Below, one piece after another: positions 7,325 to 15,075 of a stretch of 64,000 nt of DNA (position 1 is its first letter; each line of letters begins with the position of its first letter). The DNA comes from Parabacteroides gordonii MS-1 = DSM 23371 (GTDB lineage Bacteria; Bacteroidota; Bacteroidia; Bacteroidales; Tannerellaceae). The stretch is taken from contig NZ_KQ033920.1 of NCBI RefSeq assembly GCF_000969825.1, forward strand, positions 1,477,075 through 1,541,074. Direction: 5' to 3'. Under the pieces are notes generated by a model. That model had not been told where the DNA came from and did not search any database. It was given only the letters and a program-made list of their open reading frames with translations. Position numbers and translations under genes: made by a program.

Positions 7325-9673
7325 TTATTTCTTTTTTGACTTAGCGGCCGGAACCAGTTTCTTAAAGTTCTCGTCGTTGACAGAGAAGGAATAAGGAAGA
7401 TCTTCCGGATTAACGCCTCTGTTCAGGTTAGGTTTGTCACCCATCTTGATATCGAGCACGCCGCCTTTCAGCAGTTCGTTATGGTCGAGATAGTTCTTGG
7501 TGTAGTTCACGCCATTGAACGACATCGACTCGATATAGATATTCTTGTCGCTGTTTTCAGGGGCATTGATCACCAGGTTCTTTCCGTTCTCGAAATGCAA
7601 GGTCGCTTTCTTGAACAGCGGGGCACCCAGCACATACTGTGTCGTTCCCGGAGCTACCGGATAGAAACCGAGGGCTGAGAATACATACCAGGCTGAAGTC
7701 TGACCGTTGTCTTCGTCACCGCAATAGCCGTCGGGGGTCGGAGTGTACATTTTATTCATTACATCGTGTACCCAGTACTGCGCTTTCCAAGGTTCTCCGG
7801 CATAGTTGTACATGTAGATCATGTGCTGGATCGGCTGGTTACCGTGTGCATAGTTACCCATGTTCATGATCTGCATTTCGCGGATTTCGTGGATAACCTG
7901 TCCGTAGTAGCTGTCGTCGAACAATGGCGGAACGGCAAACACAGAGTCGAGCATCATAACGAAAGAGTCTTTACCGCCCATCAGGTCGATCAATCCCTGC
8001 GGATCATGGAACACAGACCAGGTATAATGCCAGCTGTTACCTTCCGTAAAGGCATCCCCCCATTTCAGCGGAGAGAACGGAGACTGGAACGTACCGTCGG
8101 CATTCTTTCCACGCATCAACTTAGATTCTTTATCGTAGAGGTTCTTATAGTTCATGGCACGTTTGGCATACAGTTCGAGCTCTTTCTTCGGACGTCCCAG
8201 CTCTTTTGCGATCTGGTAGATACACCAGTCGTTGTAAGCATATTCGAGTGTACGAGCTGCATTTTCATGGATCTTTACATCGTAAGGTACATAACCCAAC
8301 TTGTTGTAGTATTCATGTCCCAGACGACCGGTAGACGAAACGGTAGGATGTACGTTTTCTGTTCCGTGGATCAGGCCTTTATACATGGTTTCCAGATCGT
8401 CCACTTTCACTCCTTTCATATAGGCATCTACCAGAACGGAAGCCGAGTTATTACCTACCATGCAACCACGGTGGCCCGGACTTGCCCATTCGGGGAAGAA
8501 GCCGCTTTCTTTATATGTATTGATCAATCCTTCCTGCATTTCCTTGTTCATAGACGGGAACATCAGGTTCAGGAACGGAAACAGGGCACGGAAAGTATCC
8601 CAGAAACCGGTATCGGTAAACATATAACCGGGCAGTACTTCGCCGTTGTACGGGCTGTAATGAACTACATTGCCTGCTGCGTCGATTTCATAGAATTTAC
8701 GCGGGAAAAGCAGGGCGCGGTACATACAGGAATAGAACGTACGATACTGATCCAGCGTACCTCCTTCCACCTCGATCTTACCCAACACGTCGTTCCAGGC
8801 TTGTTTGCCTTTTGTCACCAGTGTTTCGAAAGAATCGTTACCCAGTTCCTTCATATTTACGGCAGCCTGGTCGAAGCTGATAAAGGAAGAGGCTACTTTG
8901 GCATGAACGATCTCGCCTTTCTTTGTCTTGAAACCGATTACGGCTCCCACATGCTTGTCGGTCTGTTCCTTTGCCCCTTCTTTCAAAGAGTTATCGGCAA
9001 AAGTAGCTTCGTAAGTGAAAGGTTTGTCAAATTCTATGATGAAATAGTTCTTGAAGTTTTCAGGAACACCTCCGCTATTCTTTGTAGAATAACCGATGAT
9101 CTTGTTTTCTTCCGGTATCACCTTAATGTATGAGCCATTATCGAGTGCATCGACTACGATGTAAGAATGGTCGTTTTCGGGGAAAGTGAAACGGAACAGG
9201 GCGGCACGGTCGGTCGGAGTCAACTCTGTGATCACATCGTGGTCGGCCAGGTATGCTTTATAGTAATAAGGTTTTACCACTTCGCTCTTATGCGAGAACC
9301 AGCTGGCACGCTTGTCCTGGTCGAACTCAGGAGCACCTACAACCGGCATGATGGCAAACTGTCCGTAATCGTTGATCCACGGGCTGGGCTGGTGGGTTTG
9401 CTTGAACCCTCTGATCTTATTCGCAGTATATACATACTGCCATCCGTCTCCCATCTTTCCCGTCTGGGGAGTCCAGAAGTTCATACCCCACGGACGGGCG
9501 ATGGCAGGATATGTATTTCCTGTTGACAACTCAAAAGAAGATTGAGTTCCCATCAGGGGCATTGCATACTCTACCGGATCGAATGCTTCATTCCCGGAAG
9601 CGGCCATAGCAGGTTTCCCGACACAGGCCAACATCGCGGCCAAAGCGAAAACCCATACACTTTTTCTTTTCAT
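7325..9673 (-). CDS. GH92 family protein with Gln in place of the catalytic acid
   Basis: This 782-residue protein has a signal peptide (to about AMA, residue 24) and no lipobox cysteine. The GH92 landmarks are present: FDPVEYAMPLMGT, FTDTGFWDTFRALFP and CGDEDNGQTSAWYVFSALGF, with Asp653 and Asp655 as likely base residues. The acid motif reads HGNQPIQH, so Gln613 replaces the usual Glu. In the characterised GH92 enzyme that removes mannose-1-phosphate caps, a Gln stands at this place, because a phosphate leaving group needs no protonation. Phosphomannan uncapping, or another linkage with a good leaving group, is therefore possible but unproven. It is the first gene of a pair with the downstream GH92, 12 bp away, and a promoter lies 56 bp upstream. 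Confidence 0.92.
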   Translation of the reverse strand: MKRKSVWVFALAAMLACVGKPAMAASGNEAFDPVEYAMPLMGTQSSFELSTGNTYPAIARPWGMNFWTPQTGKMGDGWQYVYTANKIRGFKQTHQPSPWINDYGQFAIMPVVGAPEFDQDKRASWFSHKSEVVKPYYYKAYLADHDVITELTPTDRAALFRFTFPENDHSYIVVDALDNGSYIKVIPEENKIIGYSTKNSGGVPENFKNYFIIEFDKPFTYEATFADNSLKEGAKEQTDKHVGAVIGFKTKKGEIVHAKVASSFISFDQAAVNMKELGNDSFETLVTKGKQAWNDVLGKIEVEGGTLDQYRTFYSCMYRALLFPRKFYEIDAAGNVVHYSPYNGEVLPGYMFTDTGFWDTFRALFPFLNLMFPSMNKEMQEGLINTYKESGFFPEWASPGHRGCMVGNNSASVLVDAYMKGVKVDDLETMYKGLIHGTENVHPTVSSTGRLGHEYYNKLGYVPYDVKIHENAARTLEYAYNDWCIYQIAKELGRPKKELELYAKRAMNYKNLYDKESKLMRGKNADGTFQSPFSPLKWGDAFTEGNSWHYTWSVFHDPQGLIDLMGGKDSFVMMLDSVFAVPPLFDDSYYGQVIHEIREMQIMNMGNYAHGNQPIQHMIYMYNYAGEPWKAQYWVHDVMNKMYTPTPDGYCGDEDNGQTSAWYVFSALGFYPVAPGTTQYVLGAPLFKKATLHFENGKNLVINAPENSDKNIYIESMSFNGVNYTKNYLDHNELLKGGVLDIKMGDKPNLNRGVNPEDLPYSFSVNDENFKKLVPAAKSKKK

Positions 9674-9728
9674 GATTTAGTTTTTATTTGGTTGAATAAC
9701 TAATTATACTCATTGATTATTATCAGTA

Positions 9729-9736
9729 CAAAGATA
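9729..9736 (-). promoter_or_regulatory. -7 box (TATCTTTG) upstream of the GH92 pair
   Basis: The box matches TAnnTTTG exactly. The nearest TTG-like -33 element (9762-9764) is 25 nt away, slightly too far, so only the -7 element is firm. Confidence 0.5.
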
Positions 9737-9807
9737 ACCAGATTTTTATAGCAGAAGTACACAATTTAAATTAATTGCAGGCGGCTACTTCTGAATAAGT
9801 GATAACG

Positions 9808-9835
9808 CCTTTCCTCCCCGCACAGGGAGAAAAGG
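9808..9835 (-). terminator. Hairpin downstream of the palindrome array
   Basis: An 11-bp stem (9808-9818 with 9825-9835) is fully paired only in a minus-strand transcript, where one position becomes a U-G wobble. That suggests it belongs to RNA reading leftwards from the 10066-12297 gene. No clear U-run follows, so its role as a terminator is uncertain. Confidence 0.4.
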
Positions 9836-9859
9836 CTGCTTTTCAGATAGAAGATCGTC

Positions 9860-10054
9860 ACATACGTATATGTATTCCAATCACTTACGTATGTAGAAGA
9901 TGGCTACGTACGTATGTAAACGGTAGTCAGGCAGTATGTAGGAGACAGTCGCATACGTATGGGGGTGCCGGCTGCATGCGTATGCAAGGGTTGGCTACAT
10001 ACGTATGCGGACACCTGCTACATACGTATGTAACGACCTTCCACATACGTATGT
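9860..10054. repeat. Array of nine 12-bp palindromes on an exact 23-bp period
   Basis: The consensus is ACATACGTATGT, with the TACGTA core starting at 9863, 9886, 9909, (9931, degenerate), 9954, 9977 (TGCGTA), 10000, 10023 and 10046. Eight 11-nt spacers separate the palindromes. Their sequences differ, though several end in GGCT or TGCT. The degenerate fourth unit is one base short. The array starts 11 bp after the stop codon of the 10066-12297 gene and ends before a hairpin, inside the 392-bp gap that precedes the GH92 pair. The palindromes and their spacing are better kept than the spacers, which points to selection on the palindromes. The array is far too short-period for CRISPR, and no cas genes are present. 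The function is unknown. Confidence 0.92.
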
Positions 10055-10065
10055 AGCTGGCATGG

Positions 10066-12297
10066 TTACCAAACAAAGGAAACAGAGATACCTGCCGGAT
10101 CGTTCTCGAACTTAAGCAAACAGGTTTTACTTGCTTCGTCCCATTCCGATACCGCTCCAGCGAGAGCCTGGCCGTTTGCATCTGACACAGAGACTTTTTC
10201 CGGTTTCTCCGGCAATAACACGCGCATCACATTGGTGGTATTAACCGGGCTTTTGGCAATAAAGGAATAGGCCTTTTTACCGGCTTTTTCTTCATACACA
10301 CGAGCTGCTCCACAAAGTACCTGCGGCTTGTCCTGATCCGGCACACGGCCGATATTGACAAGGAAAGCCTGCTCGCCCGGTTGAACGGTCTTTTCGTTTA
10401 GTACCGGTAGTTCGGGATCGAAGAGGTCGATCAACTTCCCTTTCACGGTATATGGTTCATTGCTGATCATGCCTTCATCCAGCACGGCAACCAGGTCATA
10501 AAAGCCTCTTTCCAGATAGAAGCAGTTCTTATACTGAAGATTTCCTGCTTTCGCTTTTTCTTCAAATAAGCGCTGTACCGTAGCAACATATTCTTTATCG
10601 GCATTCGCTTTCAAGACAAATTCTTTCGGATCCTGGCGTATGATGCAGACTGTTCCTTTCCCGTAAGTATATTCACCTTCTTTGGCATCTTTGTCTATCC
10701 CCATCAGGCTGAACAGGTGTTGTGAAGGTGTTTTATACTTTTCCGTATCCTGATTCCACCACTCCTGTACCGACTGGAAGGGATCGGTATCGCGGGTGCT
10801 GTAAACCAATACGCCACCATTCTTAACCCATTCGGCAATATATTGATGTGTTTCCTTCTCCAACGGTTTCATATTGGAATAGGTCATCAGCAATACTTTC
10901 GTGTTCTTCCAGGTTTCCGGATAAGAGACATTTTCCAGATGCAGCAGATGTACGGGAACCCCTCGTTTCAGGAATGGCAACGCCTGTCCGTAAAAGTTAG
11001 ACAACTGCGGGTCATCATAACCGGCAACCGGCTGGGGGGCACGCTGGAACATCAACGAGTTGGCCATTAATACGCTTATACCGGAAGAACCGGAAACCTT
11101 ATTGTCGGACAATGGCATATTATTCAGCGAATTGATCATCACCTGCATCTGTGTGGAATAGAAACGGGGGATGCGTGCTTTTTCTTCGCTGTTGGCACTT
11201 GTACGGTACAGGCCTTCGTAAATGCGATCCGGCCAGGGCATTACTTCGTAGTTGTTATTGTTCGGATACAACAACTTCGCGGTGAAGGTTGCCTGGTAGT
11301 TCTTCTTATAGTCAGCCCAGTCGCGAGGCCAGTCTTCAATCGGGTCGGTCAGGAAAAAGACCTTACGGCCTGTCGGAGCCGTCATCGATTCCATACAGCC
11401 ATATTCAAGGAAAGCCGTTTCAAAGACACGTTCTTTCGCTACTCCGTTGAAATAGTTCGGTTCGCGCGACGTACCTGTCCACACCTGGGCGATATACCCG
11501 TCCACACAAGGCAGAGAGGCCAGGCTTGCTTCGGGGCTGACGATCTGCCATTGCGAATAGTTCACCAACGAATGAGTGGGGACATAACAACGGACATCCA
11601 TTCCTTTACTTTTACCGTATTCCTTGGCATAGGTAAAACATTCGTTCAATGCACGGTAATACAAATGGTATTTCAGTTTATTGGAAAGGTAGGTATTCTC
11701 TGCCGACTCATGCTGCGGACGCCAGTCGAAACCGTAATATTCTTTCCACTCCCGTTTAAAGGCATCACTATATCCGCCACGGGCCCAGAACTCCGGTTCT
11801 TCCAGATAAATGGCATCGATACCGGCATCTATCACTCTCTTTATATGCTGTTCCTGCATATACTTGATGAAATTCTTCGAAGGAACAATATAGGGTACCA
11901 TGTGGCCATGCCAGATCGTATCCCCTTTCATCGTTACCTGTCCTTCATCCAGATGCCATTTGCCATCCCATTGGCCGGTAAAATAATCCTGATATTCTCC
12001 CCAGGCAATGCCCGTCATAAAATGGGTAGTGTAGCCTTTATCACGCCAGCTTTGTACGCGTTGTTCGAAAGTTAATCCCGAACGTTTCTCGGAAGGATTC
12101 CCCCCCACTCCATAGACGATGGAAACATCAGCCCGCACATCGGTAGTTGGTTTCCAGGGTTGTCCGGTTTGAAAGGCGGTTTTTTCCCGTCGTTCGGCAG
12201 GAGTTGTTTCCGTTCCCTTTTGCCCGGTCAGGCAGGAGATGGTTAACAGGGAAAAGGCCATACAACTCAATACTAGTTTTTCTACATTTGTCTTCAT
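10066..12297 (-). CDS. TIM-barrel glycoside-hydrolase-like lipoprotein, family not recognised
   Basis: This 743-residue protein has a lipoprotein signal (LLTISC near residues 17-22). The N-terminal half looks like a TIM barrel, with AGIDAIYLEEPEFWARGG near residue 160 placing acidic residues at a strand end, as in retaining glycosidases. The middle (about 400-560) resembles the GATase-like domain of beta-galactosidase-type enzymes (VLLMTYSNMKPLEKETHQYI, WVKNGGVLVYSTRD). The end is beta-rich. I do not recognise a defined GH family. It follows the SusC/SusD operon in the same direction across a terminator-like hairpin and has no evident promoter of its own. That makes a role in the same mannoside PUL likely, but the activity is not known. 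Confidence 0.7.
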   Translation of the reverse strand: MKTNVEKLVLSCMAFSLLTISCLTGQKGTETTPAERREKTAFQTGQPWKPTTDVRADVSIVYGVGGNPSEKRSGLTFEQRVQSWRDKGYTTHFMTGIAWGEYQDYFTGQWDGKWHLDEGQVTMKGDTIWHGHMVPYIVPSKNFIKYMQEQHIKRVIDAGIDAIYLEEPEFWARGGYSDAFKREWKEYYGFDWRPQHESAENTYLSNKLKYHLYYRALNECFTYAKEYGKSKGMDVRCYVPTHSLVNYSQWQIVSPEASLASLPCVDGYIAQVWTGTSREPNYFNGVAKERVFETAFLEYGCMESMTAPTGRKVFFLTDPIEDWPRDWADYKKNYQATFTAKLLYPNNNNYEVMPWPDRIYEGLYRTSANSEEKARIPRFYSTQMQVMINSLNNMPLSDNKVSGSSGISVLMANSLMFQRAPQPVAGYDDPQLSNFYGQALPFLKRGVPVHLLHLENVSYPETWKNTKVLLMTYSNMKPLEKETHQYIAEWVKNGGVLVYSTRDTDPFQSVQEWWNQDTEKYKTPSQHLFSLMGIDKDAKEGEYTYGKGTVCIIRQDPKEFVLKANADKEYVATVQRLFEEKAKAGNLQYKNCFYLERGFYDLVAVLDEGMISNEPYTVKGKLIDLFDPELPVLNEKTVQPGEQAFLVNIGRVPDQDKPQVLCGAARVYEEKAGKKAYSFIAKSPVNTTNVMRVLLPEKPEKVSVSDANGQALAGAVSEWDEASKTCLLKFENDPAGISVSFVW

Positions 12298-12325
12298 GAT
12301 TTAAAATTTACTGTTCGATATAAAA

Positions 12326-12366
12326 AGGGCACCCTAAATGTATGAATTATTCAGATAAGGTGCCCT
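12326..12366 (-). terminator. Terminator or attenuator after the SusC/SusD operon
   Basis: The arms AGGGCACC and GGTGCCCT (12359-12366 with 12326-12333) enclose a long 25-nt loop. On the minus strand the hairpin is followed by TTTTTA. Only 28 bp separate it from the next start codon, with no room for a full promoter, so partial read-through is likely. Confidence 0.75.
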
Positions 12367-12387
12367 AAAAAAATTACATTAGTCTAT

Positions 12388-13113
12388 TTATGGGATTTGA
12401 ATGGTTATCATTTCCGTATAATTGTAGCGTCTGCTACCTTCTATCTCCTTATCCATACGGGCACCGACTCTGAAATGATAGGTAAAGCCGGACTGCAAAG
12501 CTGTCTTGGTTGTCAGTGTTACTGTTGTCCCTAACATTGCACTGGCATTATCACCGTCAATATAGACAGAATAACGGTCGTCTTTATTATTTTCTCCTAC
12601 ATAAGGAGCTCCGGCAACAACGAAGAAACGGACATCCGAAACATTCTGCTGATACTCCGGATTAGTTGTTCCCCGTTTGATCGTGGCCTTTACTGTTACG
12701 GTTTTATCTGCATTGATCACAGGTTCGCCTACCCAATCAACATTCAGGAACGGCTCTACCTCGAACTTCAGATCCAACGTTCCTTTTACCTGATGTATTT
12801 CTTCAGGAACCGGAACGAAAGCTCCCATAACAGTAATACCATATTCACCGGCAAAGATCTTTTCATTCTTAAAATCACCCTCCTGCATACCACCGAAGTA
12901 GTAAGGTGTAGGACTTTCACTCCAGCTGTACTCCATCAGTTTAATGCGAACACCGCCTTCACCGACTTCCGTCTGTACAGGTTTCTGTGTATTCTTATCA
13001 ATTACAACACCTTTAATAGTTTCTTTAGGTTCTTCGTAATTATCAAATTTAGTACATGCATTGCTCGTCAGGAGTAACAGAGCCATTGAAAAATAATATA
13101 CTATCTTTTTCAT
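12388..13113 (-). CDS. DUF3823-type lipoprotein, probable surface glycan-binding partner of SusCD
   Basis: This 241-residue protein has a lipobox ending in NAC (Cys20). An N-terminal carboxypeptidase-like beta domain (ETIKGVVIDKNTQKPVQTEV, then IFAGEYGITVMGAF) covers about residues 33-120. A second beta domain ends in YHFRVGARMDKEIEGSRRYN. This layout is that of DUF3823 proteins, commonly the third gene after susC-susD, where SusE/SusF-like binders sit. It begins 19 bp after the SusD stop and is the last gene before the hairpin at 12326-12366. No catalytic residues are evident; glycan binding is inferred from position. Confidence 0.78.
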   Translation of the reverse strand: MKKIVYYFSMALLLLTSNACTKFDNYEEPKETIKGVVIDKNTQKPVQTEVGEGGVRIKLMEYSWSESPTPYYFGGMQEGDFKNEKIFAGEYGITVMGAFVPVPEEIHQVKGTLDLKFEVEPFLNVDWVGEPVINADKTVTVKATIKRGTTNPEYQQNVSDVRFFVVAGAPYVGENNKDDRYSVYIDGDNASAMLGTTVTLTTKTALQSGFTYHFRVGARMDKEIEGSRRYNYTEMITIQIP

Positions 13114-13132
13114 CTTATTTCTCTATATTAAA

Positions 13133-15061
13133 TTAATAACCTGGATTCTGCGTAAGACCGCTCTTGGTAACTTCGTCGTTAGGCACTTCGTTGTAATACC
13201 ATCTTTCATCGAAAGTAAAGCGTTTGTTCTGATCGTCCGGTCTGGCATCAAAGAACCATTTATTTGCTTTTTCAGCATAGAATGCAAACAATGATCTGTA
13301 ACGCGTAGAGTTTTGTTCTTTATGAGCAGTTCTCCAACGCCTCATATCCCACCAAACTTTATTTTCGAAGCTGAGTTCTTTACGTCTTTCTATGCGGACT
13401 GCCTCTTTAGTCAATTCATTCTTATTGGTCAGTAATGTTGCACCAGCCCGTTCACGAACTTCATTGATACACTCGTAGGCATCCTTCAGATAATCTACAC
13501 CGCTTTCACCTTCTTCATATAGTTCGTAAGCAGCTTCTGCACGGTTCAATAGTATTTCTGCATAACGCAGCTCCAGCCAGGATTGATCCGAACGTCTTTC
13601 CATCACCAGTTCGGCCGGCATATCCGGATTAATCCATTTACGAACCACAAAACCGGCAATAGCACCTTCACCTGAGTTAAAGAAACTTCCACTTCTACCG
13701 CTGGCATTCATCTTTTCACCATTCGGCAAAACATGAACTGTCTGGTTATCCGCACTCTGGGAACTAACGAATAGGTCTTTGCAGTTTGCATCATTCTCAT
13801 ATTTCTCGGCAGGATCGTCGTCTTTCTGCAAACGGGGAATGCCATTTGTTACATCACCGGTATAAATACCACGCCAAAGTTCAACCTGTTCGCCTTTCAA
13901 ATAATCTCCCGGCAAGATAACGATTGCCCTTAAACGGGGTTCAGCCTCTGCAAAAAGATCCATCGTATTATCAAACAGCTTATAAGTTCCGTCTGCATTC
14001 AATACATCGATCTGGCCTTTCTCATTCTTAGGATAACCTCCGAACATTTCAACAAAACTTAATGTAGGGCTTGTCGAAGCTGTCCAACCATTTGTACGGA
14101 ACTGACGCGGGATATTGTAAGCATCATACCCATGTACAGATTCAGGATAGCTGTATTGACGAATAAAAATATTCTCACTGCTATTTTCTGCAAAGAACAT
14201 GTCCACATAGTTCTGATACTGTGCTTCCTTGTCGTCAGCTTTCCAACCATCTTTATACAGGGAGTATTTACCTTTTAATAATAAAGCGGCTTCATAACTC
14301 TTCTTAAAATACTCTTTGGCTTTTTCTTTGGGGACACCGCAAACGCGAATGCTATTATCAGTATTGTCTCTCTTATCGACCTCATTGTACTTTGCGATGG
14401 AACCGGCAAACAACATTGCTCTTGACTTAAAACCGGCAGCCACATACTTATTTGCACGACCTTTCTGATTGCTTTCCGGTAATAACCTATAAGCCTCGTC
14501 GAAGTCTTTTTCCATCTGATCATAAACAGCTTCTTCTGAAGAACGCTGAATCTTCATATCCTCAACCGATTCATCCGGATAGTTAAGTACTCTATTCACA
14601 ATAGGGACACCGCCATAACGTTTCGCCAATGCATGATAAGTAAGAGCCCGCATGAAATAAGCCTCTCCCGTCCATGTATCTACTTGATCCTGGGAGAAAT
14701 TAGTCGCATATTGAGGTAATGTTTCCAGAAAATAATTAATCTCACGGATCAGCTTGTATGCATCGTTCCATATCTGGTTCGATTCGGTAGCTGCTCCACC
14801 AATATCACGGTTTAAAGCCTCGCCTGTCATACCAAAAGTAGACTGGAAAGCATAGGAATTATTAAATCCACGTGTATGCGAATAGCGGAAGTCTTCAATA
14901 AATGAATTACTATATAATCTCGACAAATAACTCTTCACCCCATTTTCCGAAGCAAAAATATCGTCATTCTGAACTATATTCAAAGGCGGTATATCCAAAT
15001 CCATACATGAAGGCATACCACAAGCTAACGCCAGTAATAATATATATTTTGATACTTTCAT
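13133..15061 (-). CDS. SusD/RagB-family outer-membrane glycan-binding lipoprotein
   Basis: This 642-residue protein starts MKVSKYILLLALACGMPSCMD, with the lipid-attachment Cys in the first 20 residues. SusD-like features include an N-terminal TPR region (WTGEAYFMRALTYHALAKRYGGVPIV, about residues 130-155), the segment LELRYAEILLNRAEAAYEL, and the C-terminal IERRKELSFENKVWWDMRRW. The family caps the SusC transporter and captures oligosaccharides at the cell surface. It is encoded 14 bp after SusC, in the operon with a sigma/anti-sigma pair. Confidence 0.95.
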   Translation of the reverse strand: MKVSKYILLLALACGMPSCMDLDIPPLNIVQNDDIFASENGVKSYLSRLYSNSFIEDFRYSHTRGFNNSYAFQSTFGMTGEALNRDIGGAATESNQIWNDAYKLIREINYFLETLPQYATNFSQDQVDTWTGEAYFMRALTYHALAKRYGGVPIVNRVLNYPDESVEDMKIQRSSEEAVYDQMEKDFDEAYRLLPESNQKGRANKYVAAGFKSRAMLFAGSIAKYNEVDKRDNTDNSIRVCGVPKEKAKEYFKKSYEAALLLKGKYSLYKDGWKADDKEAQYQNYVDMFFAENSSENIFIRQYSYPESVHGYDAYNIPRQFRTNGWTASTSPTLSFVEMFGGYPKNEKGQIDVLNADGTYKLFDNTMDLFAEAEPRLRAIVILPGDYLKGEQVELWRGIYTGDVTNGIPRLQKDDDPAEKYENDANCKDLFVSSQSADNQTVHVLPNGEKMNASGRSGSFFNSGEGAIAGFVVRKWINPDMPAELVMERRSDQSWLELRYAEILLNRAEAAYELYEEGESGVDYLKDAYECINEVRERAGATLLTNKNELTKEAVRIERRKELSFENKVWWDMRRWRTAHKEQNSTRYRSLFAFYAEKANKWFFDARPDDQNKRFTFDERWYYNEVPNDEVTKSGLTQNPGY

Positions 15062-15075
15062 AACTTTAGAATAGA

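Noticed and set aside
7766-9133. A 455-codon plus-strand frame, with similar long frames at 6293-7138, 32537-33985 and 34606-36051
   Set aside because: Each is antisense to a well-supported minus-strand gene (GH92, GH2, SSS transporter) and shows no family motifs.
9860-10054. CRISPR array
   Set aside because: The repeats are 12 bp and the spacers 11 bp, far below CRISPR sizes; there is no leader and no cas gene. The spacers also share partial ends.
9799-10181. Small frames crossing the palindrome array (about 85 codons on each strand)
   Set aside because: They simply translate the repeat (recurring TYV-type triplets) and begin or end inside the neighbouring gene. No ribosome site or protein character is seen.
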